Shown here: positions 45,589 to 54,707 of the stretch, one piece after another
Numbering within the stretch: position 1 is the first letter of the stretch
How the letters are laid out: each line of letters begins with the position of its first letter
Origin: Cupriavidus necator
GTDB taxonomy: Bacteria; Pseudomonadota; Gammaproteobacteria; Burkholderiales; Burkholderiaceae
Direction of reading: 5' to 3'
NCBI RefSeq assembly: GCF_013141915.1
Contig: NZ_SROX01000018.1
Location: forward strand, 62,001-126,000
DNA length: 64,000 nt
Made by a program: the position numbers and the translations under genes
Notes under the pieces: generated by a model
What the model was told of the DNA's origin: nothing
The model's input: only the letters and a program-made list of their open reading frames with translations
The model's database searches: none

Positions 45589-46011
45589 ATGTCCGCCCGA
45601 GCCAACCCTCCCCAGCCTGAGTCCGCATCCCGCGCCGGTGTTCCGCTACGTGGCACCGCAGCCGGCGCCGCGTTCGCTGCGTTGCTGCTGGCAGCCGGTT
45701 GCGCGCAGATCCCGCGCGACGTCAATGGCTCGCCGCCCACCGCGCGGCTGGCACCCAACGCGATGCCGCCGGCGCCGCTGACCGCCGAAGACAGGCAGAA
45801 GCTTGACGCGCTGAACCAGCAGGTGTTGCGCGACCAGGCCGCGGCGATCGCGCTGGACCAGCAGGCCGCGGCCGCGCGCGCGGCCTATGGCTATCCCAAC
45901 ACCAGCTGGAACCTGTATTACGGGGGATGGGGTGGCGGCCACTGGGGCGGTGGCGTCAGCGTCGGCATGCCCGGCTGGGGCTGGGGCGGCTATCCGTACG
46001 GCTGGTGGTGA
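45589..46011 (+). CDS. Lipoprotein with Gly/Trp/Tyr-rich tail
   Basis: A 140-residue predicted lipoprotein. After a long polar N-region the hydrophobic AAFAALLLAAGC segment ends in a lipobox with C38. The middle is helical and charged (TAEDRQKLDALNQQVLRDQ). The last 40 residues are very rich in Gly, Trp and Tyr (for example GGWGGGHWGGG, GWGWGGYPYGWW). The ATG at 45589 is chosen because it leaves a compact signal sequence. No known domain. Such tails occur in small outer-membrane proteins of Burkholderiaceae. It converges with ftsB. Confidence 0.7.
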   Translation: MSARANPPQPESASRAGVPLRGTAAGAAFAALLLAAGCAQIPRDVNGSPPTARLAPNAMPPAPLTAEDRQKLDALNQQVLRDQAAAIALDQQAAAARAAYGYPNTSWNLYYGGWGGGHWGGGVSVGMPGWGWGGYPYGWW

Positions 46012-46064
46012 ACCGGGCCTCCGGCTGGCTTGAGGCAAGCCAGCGGAACGCGGCGGACCGATGC

Positions 46065-46406
46065 CTAGTGGCCGCCCCGACCGGCGACTGAATTCGCCGG
46101 CGGCGGCAATGGCGGCGTGGCGCTGACCTTGGGCGCCGGCGCGACGAACTGCACGAAGACCTCGCCTTCCCGCACCATACCCAGCTCGTAGCGGGCCCGT
46201 TCCTCGATCGCTCCGGTACCGTCCTGCAAATCGGCGACTTCCCCTTCCAGCTTGGCATTGCGCAGCTTGAGCGTCTGGTTGCGCGTGCCCTGCTCGGTCA
46301 GTTGCCGGTTCAGGTCCCATACGCGCAGCCAGCCGCCCTTGCCCAGCCAGAGTGGGTACTGGACGGCAAGCAGCAGCACGAACAACAGCAGCGAGATCAG
46401 GCGCAT
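46065..46406 (-). CDS. ftsB: Cell division protein FtsB
   Basis: A 113-residue bitopic membrane protein: one N-terminal transmembrane helix (LISLLLFVLLLAVQYPLWLG) followed by a coiled coil (LNRQLTEQGTRNQTLKLRNAKLE in two halves) and the DGTGAIEERARYELGM segment typical of FtsB. It links FtsL and FtsQ in the divisome. A Pro-rich tail extends it. The start at 46406 places the helix at the very N-terminus. Its place directly after eno (168 bp apart, same strand) is conserved in proteobacteria. Confidence 0.92.
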   Translation of the reverse strand: MRLISLLLFVLLLAVQYPLWLGKGGWLRVWDLNRQLTEQGTRNQTLKLRNAKLEGEVADLQDGTGAIEERARYELGMVREGEVFVQFVAPAPKVSATPPLPPPANSVAGRGGH

Positions 46407-46485
46407 GAAAGGTGGCGGACAGGAATTTCCGCACAATGATCTGCGAACTCAGCCTGGAAGGCAATTGCCAGGCAGATTTCGATAC

Positions 46486-46521
46486 AAAAACGGCGGCGGC
46501 CAGGAAGTCCCGGCCGCCGCC
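46486..46521 (-). terminator. Terminator of eno
   Basis: GGCGGCGGCC (46492-46501) pairs with GGCCGCCGCC (46512-46521), with AAAAA on the plus-strand left side. On the minus strand it is a GC-rich stem plus T5, 52 bp after the eno stop. It would reduce read-through into ftsB. Confidence 0.75.
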
Positions 46522-46573
46522 ATTCCATCCGCTTGCGCCGCTCCCGCTAGCGCGGGACCGACGCGGCAAGGGG

Positions 46574-47863
46574 TCAGCGCAGGTTGTAGAACGCGCCCTT
46601 GCCCGGGTAGCTGGCGATATCGCCGAGGTCTTCCTCGATGCGCAGCAGCTGGTTGTACTTGGCCATGCGGTCCGAGCGCGACAGCGAACCGGTCTTGATC
46701 TGGCCGGCGTTGGTGCCCACTGCAATGTCGGCAATGGTGCTGTCTTCGGTTTCGCCCGAGCGGTGCGAGATCACGGCGGTGTAGCCGGCGCGCTTGGCCA
46801 TCTCGATCGCGGCGAAGGTCTCGGTCAGGGTACCGATCTGGTTGATCTTGATCAGGATCGAGTTGCCGATGCCCTTCTCGATGCCTTCCTTCAGGATCTT
46901 GGTGTTGGTGACGAACAGGTCGTCGCCCACCAGCTGCACGCGCTTGCCCAGCTTGTCGGTCAGCGTCTTCCAGCCGTCCCAGTCGCCTTCGGCCATGCCG
47001 TCCTCGATCGACACGATCGGGAACTTGTCGCACAGGTTGGCCAGGTAGTCGGCGAACTGCGTCGAGCTCAGCTTCAGGCCTTCGCCTTCCAGCTGGTACA
47101 CGCCTTCGGCCTCGTGGTAGAACTCGCTGGCGGCGCAGTCCAGCGCCAGCAGCACGTCCTCGCCAGCGCGGTAGCCGGCCTTCTCGATGGCCTGCACGAT
47201 GGTGTTCAGGCACTCTTCATTGGAAGAGAAGTTCGGCGCGAAGCCGCCTTCGTCGCCCACCGCGGTGGACATGCCCTTGTCGGCCAGGATCTTCTTCAGC
47301 GCGTGGAAGATCTCGGCACCGCAGCGCAGGGCTTCGCGGAAGCTGGTCTGCGACACCGGCATGACCATGAATTCCTGGATGTCCAGGCTGTTGTTGGCGT
47401 GCGCGCCGCCGTTGACGATATTCATCATCGGCACCGGCAGCTGCATCGCGCCCGAACCGCCGAAGTAGCGGTACAGCGGCAGGCCGGCTTCTTCGGCGGC
47501 GGCCTTGGCCACGGCCATCGACACCGCCAGCATGGCGTTGGCGCCCAGGCGGCCCTTGTTCTCGGTGCCGTCGAGGTCGATCAGGGTGCGGTCCAGGAAC
47601 GCCTGCTCGGAGGCGTCCAGGCCCATGATGGCTTCGGAGATCTCGGTGTTGATGTGCTCGACGGCCTTCAGCACGCCCTTGCCCAGGTAGCGGCTCTTGT
47701 CGCCGTCACGCAGCTCGATGGCTTCGCGCGAACCGGTCGACGCGCCCGACGGCACCGCCGCACGGCCCATCACGCCGGATTCCAGCAGCACGTCGCACTC
47801 GACGGTGGGGTTGCCGCGCGAGTCGAGAACCTCGCGACCGATGATATCTACGATTGCACTCAT
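46574..47863 (-). CDS. eno: Enolase
   Basis: A 429-residue enolase (2-phosphoglycerate to phosphoenolpyruvate). Metal and catalytic motifs are visible: ASTGSREAIELRDGD, DEGGFAPN, SIEDGMAEGDWDGW, GDDLFVTN, LIKINQIGTLTE and SHRSGETEDSTIAD. Length and start (MSAIVDIIGREVLDSRGNPT) match the family. It belongs to the pyrG-kdsA-(DUF1330)-eno-ftsB cluster. In many bacteria enolase also sits in the RNA degradosome. Confidence 0.98.
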   Translation of the reverse strand: MSAIVDIIGREVLDSRGNPTVECDVLLESGVMGRAAVPSGASTGSREAIELRDGDKSRYLGKGVLKAVEHINTEISEAIMGLDASEQAFLDRTLIDLDGTENKGRLGANAMLAVSMAVAKAAAEEAGLPLYRYFGGSGAMQLPVPMMNIVNGGAHANNSLDIQEFMVMPVSQTSFREALRCGAEIFHALKKILADKGMSTAVGDEGGFAPNFSSNEECLNTIVQAIEKAGYRAGEDVLLALDCAASEFYHEAEGVYQLEGEGLKLSSTQFADYLANLCDKFPIVSIEDGMAEGDWDGWKTLTDKLGKRVQLVGDDLFVTNTKILKEGIEKGIGNSILIKINQIGTLTETFAAIEMAKRAGYTAVISHRSGETEDSTIADIAVGTNAGQIKTGSLSRSDRMAKYNQLLRIEEDLGDIASYPGKGAFYNLR

Positions 47864-47977
47864 GAATTCCTCTCTGACTGTTGATTCTTGCTGCTGATCA
47901 CTTCAACCCGCGCGCGTGTCAGGCGCGTGTCATGCGCGAAAGCCACGCGCGCATGACGCTGCCTGGCGCCTGCCGGC

Positions 47978-48271
47978 TCAGGCGGCGCCTTCGACCACGA
48001 TCATGTTCATCTTCGCCGCATGTTCGCGCGACTTGCGCGCGGCACGGTAGGCCTCGCCGTCGTGGAAGGCCTTGGCGGCTTCATAGCTTGGGAATTTCAG
48101 CACCACCACGCGCGTCGGCGCCCACTCGCCCTCCAGCGTCTCGGTCTTGCCGCCGCGCACCAGCACTTCGGCGCCATGGATCTGCATGGCCTTGCTCGAA
48201 AGCACCTTGTATTGCTCGTACTGCTGGGGGTCGGTCACATCGATGTAGGCGATGATAAAGCCCGCGGCCAT
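47978..48271 (-). CDS. DUF1330 family protein
   Basis: A 97-residue dimeric alpha/beta-barrel (ferredoxin-like) protein of the DUF1330 family. The pattern GFIIAYIDVTDPQQYEQY at the start and VVLKFPSYEAAKAFHDGEAY in the middle are family marks. It has no proven activity. It lies between kdsA and eno on the same strand, 91 bp after kdsA, and is a common insertion there in Cupriavidus/Ralstonia. Confidence 0.9.
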   Translation of the reverse strand: MAAGFIIAYIDVTDPQQYEQYKVLSSKAMQIHGAEVLVRGGKTETLEGEWAPTRVVVLKFPSYEAAKAFHDGEAYRAARKSREHAAKMNMIVVEGAA

Positions 48272-48362
48272 GGAGAATCTCCCGATTTTTTGTATGGTCT
48301 TTCGATATGGTTTGTCACCGCCGGCACCCGGGGCGCGCGGCGGCGAACAGAGCGGGCCGCGC

Positions 48363-49232
48363 TCAGGCGCAGGCCGGCCAGCCGAAATTGTCTTCGAGGA
48401 AACCGGCGCGCTTGACCAGCGTGTCCAGTTCCTTGAGCACGGCCAGCAGTTCCTTCATGCGCGACAGCGGCACCGCGTTGGGGCCGTCCGACATGGCCTT
48501 GCTCGGGTCCGGATGCGTTTCCATGAACAGGCCGGCGACACCGGTGGCAACCGCGGCACGCGACAGCACCGGCACGAACTCGCGCTGGCCGCCCGAGCTG
48601 GTGCCCTGACCGCCGGGCAGCTGCACCGAGTGAGTGGCATCGAACACCACCGGGGCGCCGGTCTCGCGCATGATCGCGAGCGAGCGCATGTCGGACACCA
48701 GGTTGTTGTAGCCGAACGAAACGCCACGCTCGCAGGCCATGAAGACATCGTCGGGCAGACCGGCTTCGCGCGCGGCATCGCGCGCCTTGTCGATCACGTT
48801 CTTCATGTCGTGCGGCGCCAGGAACTGGCCCTTCTTGATGTTCACCGGCTTGCCGCTTTGCGCGCAGGCACGGATGAAATCGGTCTGGCGGCACAGGAAC
48901 GCCGGCGTCTGCAGCACGTCGACCACGGCGGCAACGGGCTGGATCTCGTCGATTTCGTGGATGTCGGTCAGCACCGGCACGCCGATCTCGCGCTTGACGG
49001 TGGCCAGGATCTCCAGGCCCTTCTCCATGCCCAGGCCGCGGAACGACTTGCCCGATGAACGGTTGGCCTTGTCGAACGACGACTTGTAGATGAACGGGAT
49101 GCCCAGTTCCGTGGTGATGGCCTTGAGCTCGCCCGCGGTATCCAGCGCCATCTGCTCGGACTCGATCACGCACGGACCCGCGATCAGGAAGAACGGCTTA
49201 TCGAGGCCGGCCTCGAAACCACAGAGTTTCAT
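48363..49232 (-). CDS. kdsA: 3-deoxy-8-phosphooctulonate synthase (KDO-8-P synthase)
   Basis: A 289-residue aldolase-type TIM barrel joining phosphoenolpyruvate and arabinose 5-phosphate for the KDO sugar of lipopolysaccharide. Motifs: LIAGPCVIES, YKSSFDKANRSS, the CRQTDF segment, NIKKGQFLAPHDM, FDATHSVQLPGG and METHPDP. The frame remains open for 280 codons upstream, but that is an antisense/out-of-frame shadow of pyrG. The ATG at 49232 starts the conserved protein and lies 26 bp after the pyrG stop. Confidence 0.97.
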   Translation of the reverse strand: MKLCGFEAGLDKPFFLIAGPCVIESEQMALDTAGELKAITTELGIPFIYKSSFDKANRSSGKSFRGLGMEKGLEILATVKREIGVPVLTDIHEIDEIQPVAAVVDVLQTPAFLCRQTDFIRACAQSGKPVNIKKGQFLAPHDMKNVIDKARDAAREAGLPDDVFMACERGVSFGYNNLVSDMRSLAIMRETGAPVVFDATHSVQLPGGQGTSSGGQREFVPVLSRAAVATGVAGLFMETHPDPSKAMSDGPNAVPLSRMKELLAVLKELDTLVKRAGFLEDNFGWPACA

Positions 49233-49258
49233 GACTTCTCTCCTGCTTGCGCCGGGCC

Positions 49259-50911
49259 TTACGCGCCCTTGCGCTGCTGGCTGGCCAGCGCGGCTTCGAC
49301 GTAGGCCTTGAACAGCGGATGGCCGTCGCGCGGCGTCGAGGTGAATTCGGGGTGGAACTGTACGCCGACGAACCACGGGTGCATCGATTCGGGCAGTTCC
49401 ATCATTTCCGGCAGGTTCTCGGTCGGCGTGCGCGCCGAGATCACCATGCCGGCCTTCTCCAGCGTCGGCACGTAGTGGTTGTTGACCTCGTAGCGGTGGC
49501 GATGGCGCTCGTTGACCTCGGCGCCGTAGATGGCGTTGGCCTTGGTGCCTTCCTTGACCGGCACGCGCTGCGCGCCCAGGCGCATGGTCCCGCCCAGGTC
49601 GGAATCGGCCGAGCGCTGCTCGACCTTGCCTTCGCGGTCGACCCACTCGGTGATCAGCGCGACCACCGGGTGCTCCGTTTCCAGGTTGAACTCGGTCGAG
49701 TTGGCGTCGGCCATGCCGGCCAGGTGGCGGGCAAATTCGATCACCGCCAGCTGCATGCCCAGGCAGATGCCAAGGTACGGGATCTTGTTCTCGCGGGCGT
49801 ACTGGATCGCGCGGATCTTGCCTTCGGTGCCGCGCTTGCCGAAGCCGCCCGGCACCAGGATGGCGTCCAGCGGCGCCAGCACTTCGAGGTGGCCCGATTC
49901 CAGCTCCTCGGAATCGATGTACTCGATGTTGACACGCGTGGCGGTGTGCATGCCGGCGTGGCGCAGCGCCTCGATCAGCGACTTGTACGACTCGGTCAGG
50001 TCGACATACTTGCCGACCATGCCGATGGTGATCTCGTGCTCGGGATTTTCCTGGGCGTTGACCAGCTTCTGCCACATCGACAGGTCAGCCGGCTTGGGAT
50101 CCAGGCGCAGTTCCTCGCAGATCAGGCGGTCCAGGCCCTGCTCGTTGAGCATCTGCGGGATCTTGTAGATGCTGTCCGCGTCCCAAACCGAAATCACGGC
50201 GTCTTGCGGGATATTGGCGAACAGCGAGATCTTGGCGCGCTCGTCGTCCGGGATGGGGCGGTCGGCGCGGCACAGCAACGCGGTCGGCGAGATGCCGATT
50301 TCACGCAGCTTCTGCACCGAGTGCTGGGTCGGCTTGGTCTTCAACTCGCCGGCGCTGGCAATGAACGGCACCAGCGTCAGGTGCACGAAGGCGCAGTGGT
50401 TGCGGCCCATGCGCAGGCTCATCTGGCGCGCGGCTTCCAGGAACGGCAGCGATTCGATGTCACCCACGGTGCCGCCGATTTCCACCAGCGCCACGTCGGC
50501 CTTGCCGTCGTGCGACGCGGCCGCGCCCTTTTCGACAAAGGCCTGGATCTCGTTGGTGATATGCGGGATCACCTGCACGGTCTTGCCCAGGTATTCGCCG
50601 CGGCGCTCCTTGCGGATCACCGATTCGTAGATCTGGCCAGTGGTGAAGTTGTTCGACTTGCGCATCTTGGCCGAGACGAAACGCTCGTAGTGGCCGAGAT
50701 CGAGGTCGGTTTCCGCACCGTCTTCCGTGACAAACACCTCGCCATGCTGGAAGGGGCTCATCGTGCCGGGATCGACGTTGATGTAGGGATCGAGCTTGAG
50801 GAGGGTGACTTTGAGGCCGCGCGACTCAAGGATGGCCGCGAGCGAGGCAGCAGCGATGCCCTTGCCGAGAGAAGAGACGACGCCACCGGTGACGAAGACG
50901 AATTTGGTCAT
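49259..50911 (-). CDS. pyrG: CTP synthase
   Basis: A 550-residue glutamine-dependent CTP synthase. The N-terminal synthetase domain starts KFVFVTGGVVSSLGKG (P-loop); the C-terminal class I glutamine amidotransferase has the nucleophile Cys in PYLGICLGMQ and the HPEF triad at the end. It makes CTP from UTP. First gene of the pyrG-kdsA-DUF1330-eno cluster. A perfect TATAAT (minus strand, 50938-50943) lies 27 bases upstream of the ATG. Confidence 0.98.
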   Translation of the reverse strand: MTKFVFVTGGVVSSLGKGIAAASLAAILESRGLKVTLLKLDPYINVDPGTMSPFQHGEVFVTEDGAETDLDLGHYERFVSAKMRKSNNFTTGQIYESVIRKERRGEYLGKTVQVIPHITNEIQAFVEKGAAASHDGKADVALVEIGGTVGDIESLPFLEAARQMSLRMGRNHCAFVHLTLVPFIASAGELKTKPTQHSVQKLREIGISPTALLCRADRPIPDDERAKISLFANIPQDAVISVWDADSIYKIPQMLNEQGLDRLICEELRLDPKPADLSMWQKLVNAQENPEHEITIGMVGKYVDLTESYKSLIEALRHAGMHTATRVNIEYIDSEELESGHLEVLAPLDAILVPGGFGKRGTEGKIRAIQYARENKIPYLGICLGMQLAVIEFARHLAGMADANSTEFNLETEHPVVALITEWVDREGKVEQRSADSDLGGTMRLGAQRVPVKEGTKANAIYGAEVNERHRHRYEVNNHYVPTLEKAGMVISARTPTENLPEMMELPESMHPWFVGVQFHPEFTSTPRDGHPLFKAYVEAALASQQRKGA

Positions 50912-50937
50912 AAACCGAGCTTGCCGGGGAAATCGGG

Positions 50938-50943
50938 ATTATA
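50938..50943 (-). promoter_or_regulatory. -10 box of pyrG
   Basis: A perfect TATAAT on the minus strand preceded by ATG, so extended on the upstream side. The -35 is poor. The predicted leader is only about 20 bases; a longer one would be expected if regulation worked by reiterative transcription. Confidence 0.5.
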
Positions 50944-51050
50944 CATGAGAGCCCGTGCCCCGCCGACCCGGAAATTGTGACAGCAGCCCGGCTCTGGCGG
51001 GCTGCGCGCCATGTTGACGGCGGGCTGCGGCGCATGCGCCGCACGCTGGC

Positions 51051-51857
51051 TTAGCGCCCCTGCTGGCGCATCGCGCCGATCAGTTCGCGCACCAGTTCCG
51101 CGGTTTGCCGGGGTCGCTCCATCGGATACAGATGGCCGCCTTCGATAAAGCGCAGGTTGGGCCCGACCAGCCGGCGCGTCGCCCCCAGGCCGCACTGCCG
51201 CACCTCGCGCGAACGGGTGCCGGCAACAAAGCCGACCGGCACCGGCGCCCCGCGCGCGACCTTGCGCCCTAGGCTGGTCGGCAGCGTGCGGTAGATCCAG
51301 TATTCGACCTCGCGGTCAAAGCGCAGCCGGCGCTCGTTGTCCTTGCCGGTGGGCTCGGTGCCGTGGATGGCATAGTCACGCAGCACGTCCTGGTCCCACA
51401 CCGCGAAGTTGGGCTTGGCGCGGAAATGTTGCCAGACCGCCTCGGCATCGGGCCAGTGCGTGCGCCGGTTCCTGGTCACCGCCGCCGGGCCGGGCTTTTC
51501 GTCGATGCCCAGCATCTGGGCGGTCTTCAGCAACGACGCGCGCCAGCCGGCAATGATCGGCGAGTCCAGCATGACCACGCCGCGCACCCGCTCCGGGCGC
51601 CGCAGCGCCGCCATCAGCGACAAGAAGCCTCCCAGCGAATGACCCACCAGCCATACCGGCTCGCGGTACTGGCGGTCGATCTCGCCCAGCAGCTCTTCCA
51701 CCAGGTGCGTCCAGCCGCGCGTCACCGGGAATTCCGGCTTGTGCCCGTAGCGGTCCACGGCGCGAAACTCGAACTCGCCGTCCAGTTCGCCGAACAGCTT
51801 GCGGTAAGTCGTCACCGGAAAGCCGTTGGCATGGGAAAAATGGATGATCTCGCGCAT
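51051..51857 (-). CDS. Alpha/beta hydrolase at the end of the Anbu operon
   Basis: A 268-residue alpha/beta hydrolase without signal peptide. It starts MREIIHFSHANGFPVTTYRKL, with the HANG oxyanion loop, the nucleophile elbow GHSLGGFLSL (near residue 94), and the catalytic His in IEGGHLYPMERP. It starts just 9 bp after the stop of the Anbu gene, so it belongs to the same transcript, although it is not part of the core module known from other bacteria. The substrate is unknown; an ester or amide made by the module is a possibility. Confidence 0.88.
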   Translation of the reverse strand: MREIIHFSHANGFPVTTYRKLFGELDGEFEFRAVDRYGHKPEFPVTRGWTHLVEELLGEIDRQYREPVWLVGHSLGGFLSLMAALRRPERVRGVVMLDSPIIAGWRASLLKTAQMLGIDEKPGPAAVTRNRRTHWPDAEAVWQHFRAKPNFAVWDQDVLRDYAIHGTEPTGKDNERRLRFDREVEYWIYRTLPTSLGRKVARGAPVPVGFVAGTRSREVRQCGLGATRRLVGPNLRFIEGGHLYPMERPRQTAELVRELIGAMRQQGR

Positions 51858-51866
51858 TCCGCCGCC

Positions 51867-52688
51867 TTAATCCGGCTTGCGTGGATGCATGCGCTTGGCC
51901 CGCACCGGCTGGGCCCAGCGGTCCGCCTCGCCGGAGCGCGCCAGCGAGAATTCCGCGGGCGCGGCCGGATCCCACTCCGGGTTATGGATTTCGCCGAAGA
52001 CCTGGCGCAGGCGTTGCCCCCAGGTGTCGCGGATCATGCGGAAATAGGCGTTGCGCTCGTCGATATTGACGAAGCGCGTCACCCGCAGCGAATCGGCCTC
52101 ATAAACCAGCAGGTCCAGCGGCAGCCCCACCGAGATATTCGACTTCAGCGTCGAATCCATCGAGATCAGCGCGCACTTGGCGCCTTCGGCCAGCGGCAGC
52201 GACGGATGCACGACGCGGTCGACAATGGGCTTGCCGTACTTGGCCTCGCCGATCTGGAAGTAACAGTTCTCGGGCGTGGCCTCGACGAAATTGCCGGCGG
52301 CATAGACATTGAACAGCCGCACCCGCTCGCCGCGCACCTGGCCGCCGAAGATCAGGCTGACATTGAACTCGATGCCGGCGTCGCGCAGCGCGTGCGCATC
52401 GCGCCGGTGCACCTGCCGCACCGCTTCGCCCACGATCGAGGCAGCCTCGAACATGTCGCGCGCGGTCCACAGCGAGCGCTTCTCGTCATGGTCCTCGATC
52501 AGGATCTGGCGCACCGACTGGCTGATGGCCAGGTTGCCCGCGGTCATCAGCACCATCACCCGGTCGCCGGGTTCCTCGAACACCGTCATCTTGCGCGCGG
52601 TCGAGATGGCGTCTACCCCGGCATTGGTGCGGGAGTCGGACAGGAATACCAGGCCGGCATCCAGCCGCATGGCTACACAATACGTCAT
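51867..52688 (-). CDS. Anbu proteasome-type hydrolase
   Basis: A 273-residue Ntn-hydrolase of the Anbu (ancestral beta-subunit, BPH) family, related to HslV and the 20S beta subunit. After Met removal it begins with Thr2 (MTYCVAMR), the proteasome nucleophile place; D18 and K33 stand where Asp17 and Lys33 of the proteasome do, and the LMTAGNLA segment fits the substrate strand. Known Anbu proteins form open rings or lock-washers, unlike the closed 20S core. The start at 52688 is required by the N-terminal nucleophile; an ATG 19 codons earlier would hide it. It follows a transglutaminase-fold gene with a 114-bp gap that contains a TAGAAT -10-like box at 52751-52756, so it may have its own promoter. 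Confidence 0.9.
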   Translation of the reverse strand: MTYCVAMRLDAGLVFLSDSRTNAGVDAISTARKMTVFEEPGDRVMVLMTAGNLAISQSVRQILIEDHDEKRSLWTARDMFEAASIVGEAVRQVHRRDAHALRDAGIEFNVSLIFGGQVRGERVRLFNVYAAGNFVEATPENCYFQIGEAKYGKPIVDRVVHPSLPLAEGAKCALISMDSTLKSNISVGLPLDLLVYEADSLRVTRFVNIDERNAYFRMIRDTWGQRLRQVFGEIHNPEWDPAAPAEFSLARSGEADRWAQPVRAKRMHPRKPD

Positions 52689-52802
52689 GATTTGTCTTGG
52701 TGTTCTTGGTGGCGGCGGGGGTGGCCCGGCAGGGGCCTGCGTCACTCCGGATTCTAGCCTCCGTGCACCAGCACGGCGCCGCGTCTGGAAGCCAGCACCT
52801 AA

Positions 52803-53642
52803 TTAGTTAGAAAGTGGCGTGATGGTTACATTGACTTCCAGCGTCTCGCCGGCGCCGCCGTCCAGAATGCCCCGCACTGGCGCCGCCGAAGCGTAATCGC
52901 GCCCGACCGCCAGCCGTATATGCCGTTCGTCAGTGAGGCAGCCATGCGTAATGTCGATGCTGCACCAGATCTCGCCGGCCGGGTCCAGGCATACGTCGGC
53001 CCAGGCATGGCTGGCCAGCTCAGTGGCGGCCGGGTCGTAGAAGTAGCCGCTGACATAGCGTGCCGGGATGCCCAGCGCCCGGCACGCCGCCACCATCACC
53101 TGCGCCTGGTCCTGGCACACGCCGCTGCCCAGCGCGAAGGCCTGCGCGGCCGAGGTGCCGACGTCAGTGGTATTGGGCTTGTAGCGCACGCGCTCGCCGA
53201 TTCCGCGGGCCAGCGCCAGCAGCGCGCCAATGTCATGCCCGGCGGCGAGGAACGGCGCGGCAAATGCCTGCATCTCGGCCGGCGCCGTGGTCAGCGGCGT
53301 GCTGCCGAGGAAATACAGCGGCGATACGCGCGCTTCGCCATTGGGCGGGGCGTCGCGGAAGGCGTGATGGCCGTCGCGGTCGAGGTCGCCGTGCGGCGGC
53401 AGCACTTCCACTTCGCCGCTGGCTTCGATGGCGATGGTGCTGGCAGGCCCCGCCACCGTGAAGTTGTGCACGATGTTGCCGAAGCCATCGCGCGCCGCCG
53501 TGGGATTGCCGGGCGTCGACAGATGCCAGTAGTTGACGGTCTGCAGCGGGCCCGAGCGCGGCTCGAGCCGCACTTCGTGCACGCTGCGCCGCACCGGTTC
53601 GGTGTAGCGGTAGACAGTATGGTGGTGGATCTTGTATTTCAC
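52803..53642 (-). CDS. Transglutaminase-fold protein with N-terminal beta domain
   Basis: A 279-residue bacterial transglutaminase-like (papain-fold) protein: an N-terminal beta-rich domain (about 1-100), then the catalytic core with the full triad C176 (GSGVCQDQA), H212 (SHAWADV) and D230 (CSIDITHG). In this family the enzymes are thought to be peptidases or amide-forming enzymes rather than true protein cross-linkers. No signal peptide. It lies 44 bp behind the alpha-E gene, in the order ATP-grasp, alpha-E, transglutaminase, Anbu. Confidence 0.9.
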   Translation of the reverse strand: MKYKIHHHTVYRYTEPVRRSVHEVRLEPRSGPLQTVNYWHLSTPGNPTAARDGFGNIVHNFTVAGPASTIAIEASGEVEVLPPHGDLDRDGHHAFRDAPPNGEARVSPLYFLGSTPLTTAPAEMQAFAAPFLAAGHDIGALLALARGIGERVRYKPNTTDVGTSAAQAFALGSGVCQDQAQVMVAACRALGIPARYVSGYFYDPAATELASHAWADVCLDPAGEIWCSIDITHGCLTDERHIRLAVGRDYASAAPVRGILDGGAGETLEVNVTITPLSN

Positions 53643-53686
53643 GATATGAGGGCGCGGCGGCGCATGAAGGCTGCCGGCGGCCCGGG

Positions 53687-54661
53687 TCAGGCCACCTGCA
53701 GCGGCACCAGGAAGTCCCGGCTGATGCCGTTGCCGAGGTCGCCGATGCGCTCCAGGAAGCTGGTCAGGTACGCATGCAGGCCGACGGCAAAGATGTCGTC
53801 GATCCGCGCGTACTTCAGGTCGGCGTGGAGTTTACCAGCCTGCCGCTCGGTTTCCGCCGACTGCTGGTTGCGCACCGTATGCAGGATCGCCACCACCTCG
53901 TCCATGCTCGACACCAGCGAACGCGGCATGTCCGGGCGCAGGATCAGCAGTTCGGCCACGCGCTGCGGCGTGATGACGGCACGATAGACCTTGCGGTAGA
54001 CCTCGAAGCCCGACACCGAGCGCAGGATCGCCGCCCAGTGGTAGAAGTCGTTCGGACCGCTGCCCTGATCGGGATCAGCCTCGGCCGCCCCGCCCTCCCT
54101 GCCCGACGATGCCTGGAACTTGACGTCGAGGATCCGCGCGGTATTGTCGGCGCGCTCCAGGAAGGTGCCCAGCCGCATGAAATGAAAGGCATCGTCCTTG
54201 AGCATGGTGCCGAACTGCACCCCGCGCGCCAGGTGCGAGCGGAACTTGACCCACTCGAAGAAGCGCGCCGGGTCTTCCTTCAGCACGCCGTCGGCAATCA
54301 GGCGCTGCACCTCCAGCCAGGTGGTGTTGACGGTTTCCCAGACTTCGGTGGTCAGCGAGCCCCGCACCGCGCGCGCATTCTCGCGCGCCGCGCGCAGGCA
54401 ACTCATGATGGAAGAGGCATTGGTCATGTCGCGCACCATGAAGTCGATGACATCGTCGCGCGACAGCAGGCCGTACTTGTGGTCGAAGACGTCGGTCAGT
54501 TCCGAGATATCGAGCATGGCCCACCAACCCTGCTCGGCCACTTCGGCCGATTGCGGCAGCAGCGAGGTCTGGTAGTTGACATCGAGCATGCGCGCCGTGT
54601 TCTCCGCGCGCTCGGTATAGCGGGCCATCCAGAACAGGTGGTCGGCGGTGCGGCTCAGCAT
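53687..54661 (-). CDS. Alpha-E domain protein
   Basis: A 324-residue, all-helical protein of the alpha-E family (DUF403). It begins MLSRTADHLFWMARYTERAENTARML (written in two blocks in the family logo), with conserved Arg/Glu pairs repeated as FLERADNTARILDVKF in the second half, a sign of internal duplication. The family has no proven activity; it is always found with circularly permuted ATP-grasp and transglutaminase-like genes. It begins 46 bp after the ATP-grasp stop. Confidence 0.92.
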   Translation of the reverse strand: MLSRTADHLFWMARYTERAENTARMLDVNYQTSLLPQSAEVAEQGWWAMLDISELTDVFDHKYGLLSRDDVIDFMVRDMTNASSIMSCLRAARENARAVRGSLTTEVWETVNTTWLEVQRLIADGVLKEDPARFFEWVKFRSHLARGVQFGTMLKDDAFHFMRLGTFLERADNTARILDVKFQASSGREGGAAEADPDQGSGPNDFYHWAAILRSVSGFEVYRKVYRAVITPQRVAELLILRPDMPRSLVSSMDEVVAILHTVRNQQSAETERQAGKLHADLKYARIDDIFAVGLHAYLTSFLERIGDLGNGISRDFLVPLQVA

Positions 54662-54707
54662 GTGGGCTCTCCGGGGTTGGCGGCGGTCGTCATGGCCAGC
54701 ATCGCGT

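Noticed and set aside
49233..50075. Extension of the kdsA frame upstream
   Set aside because: It is an out-of-frame reading of pyrG on the same strand; KdsA family proteins begin at 49232.
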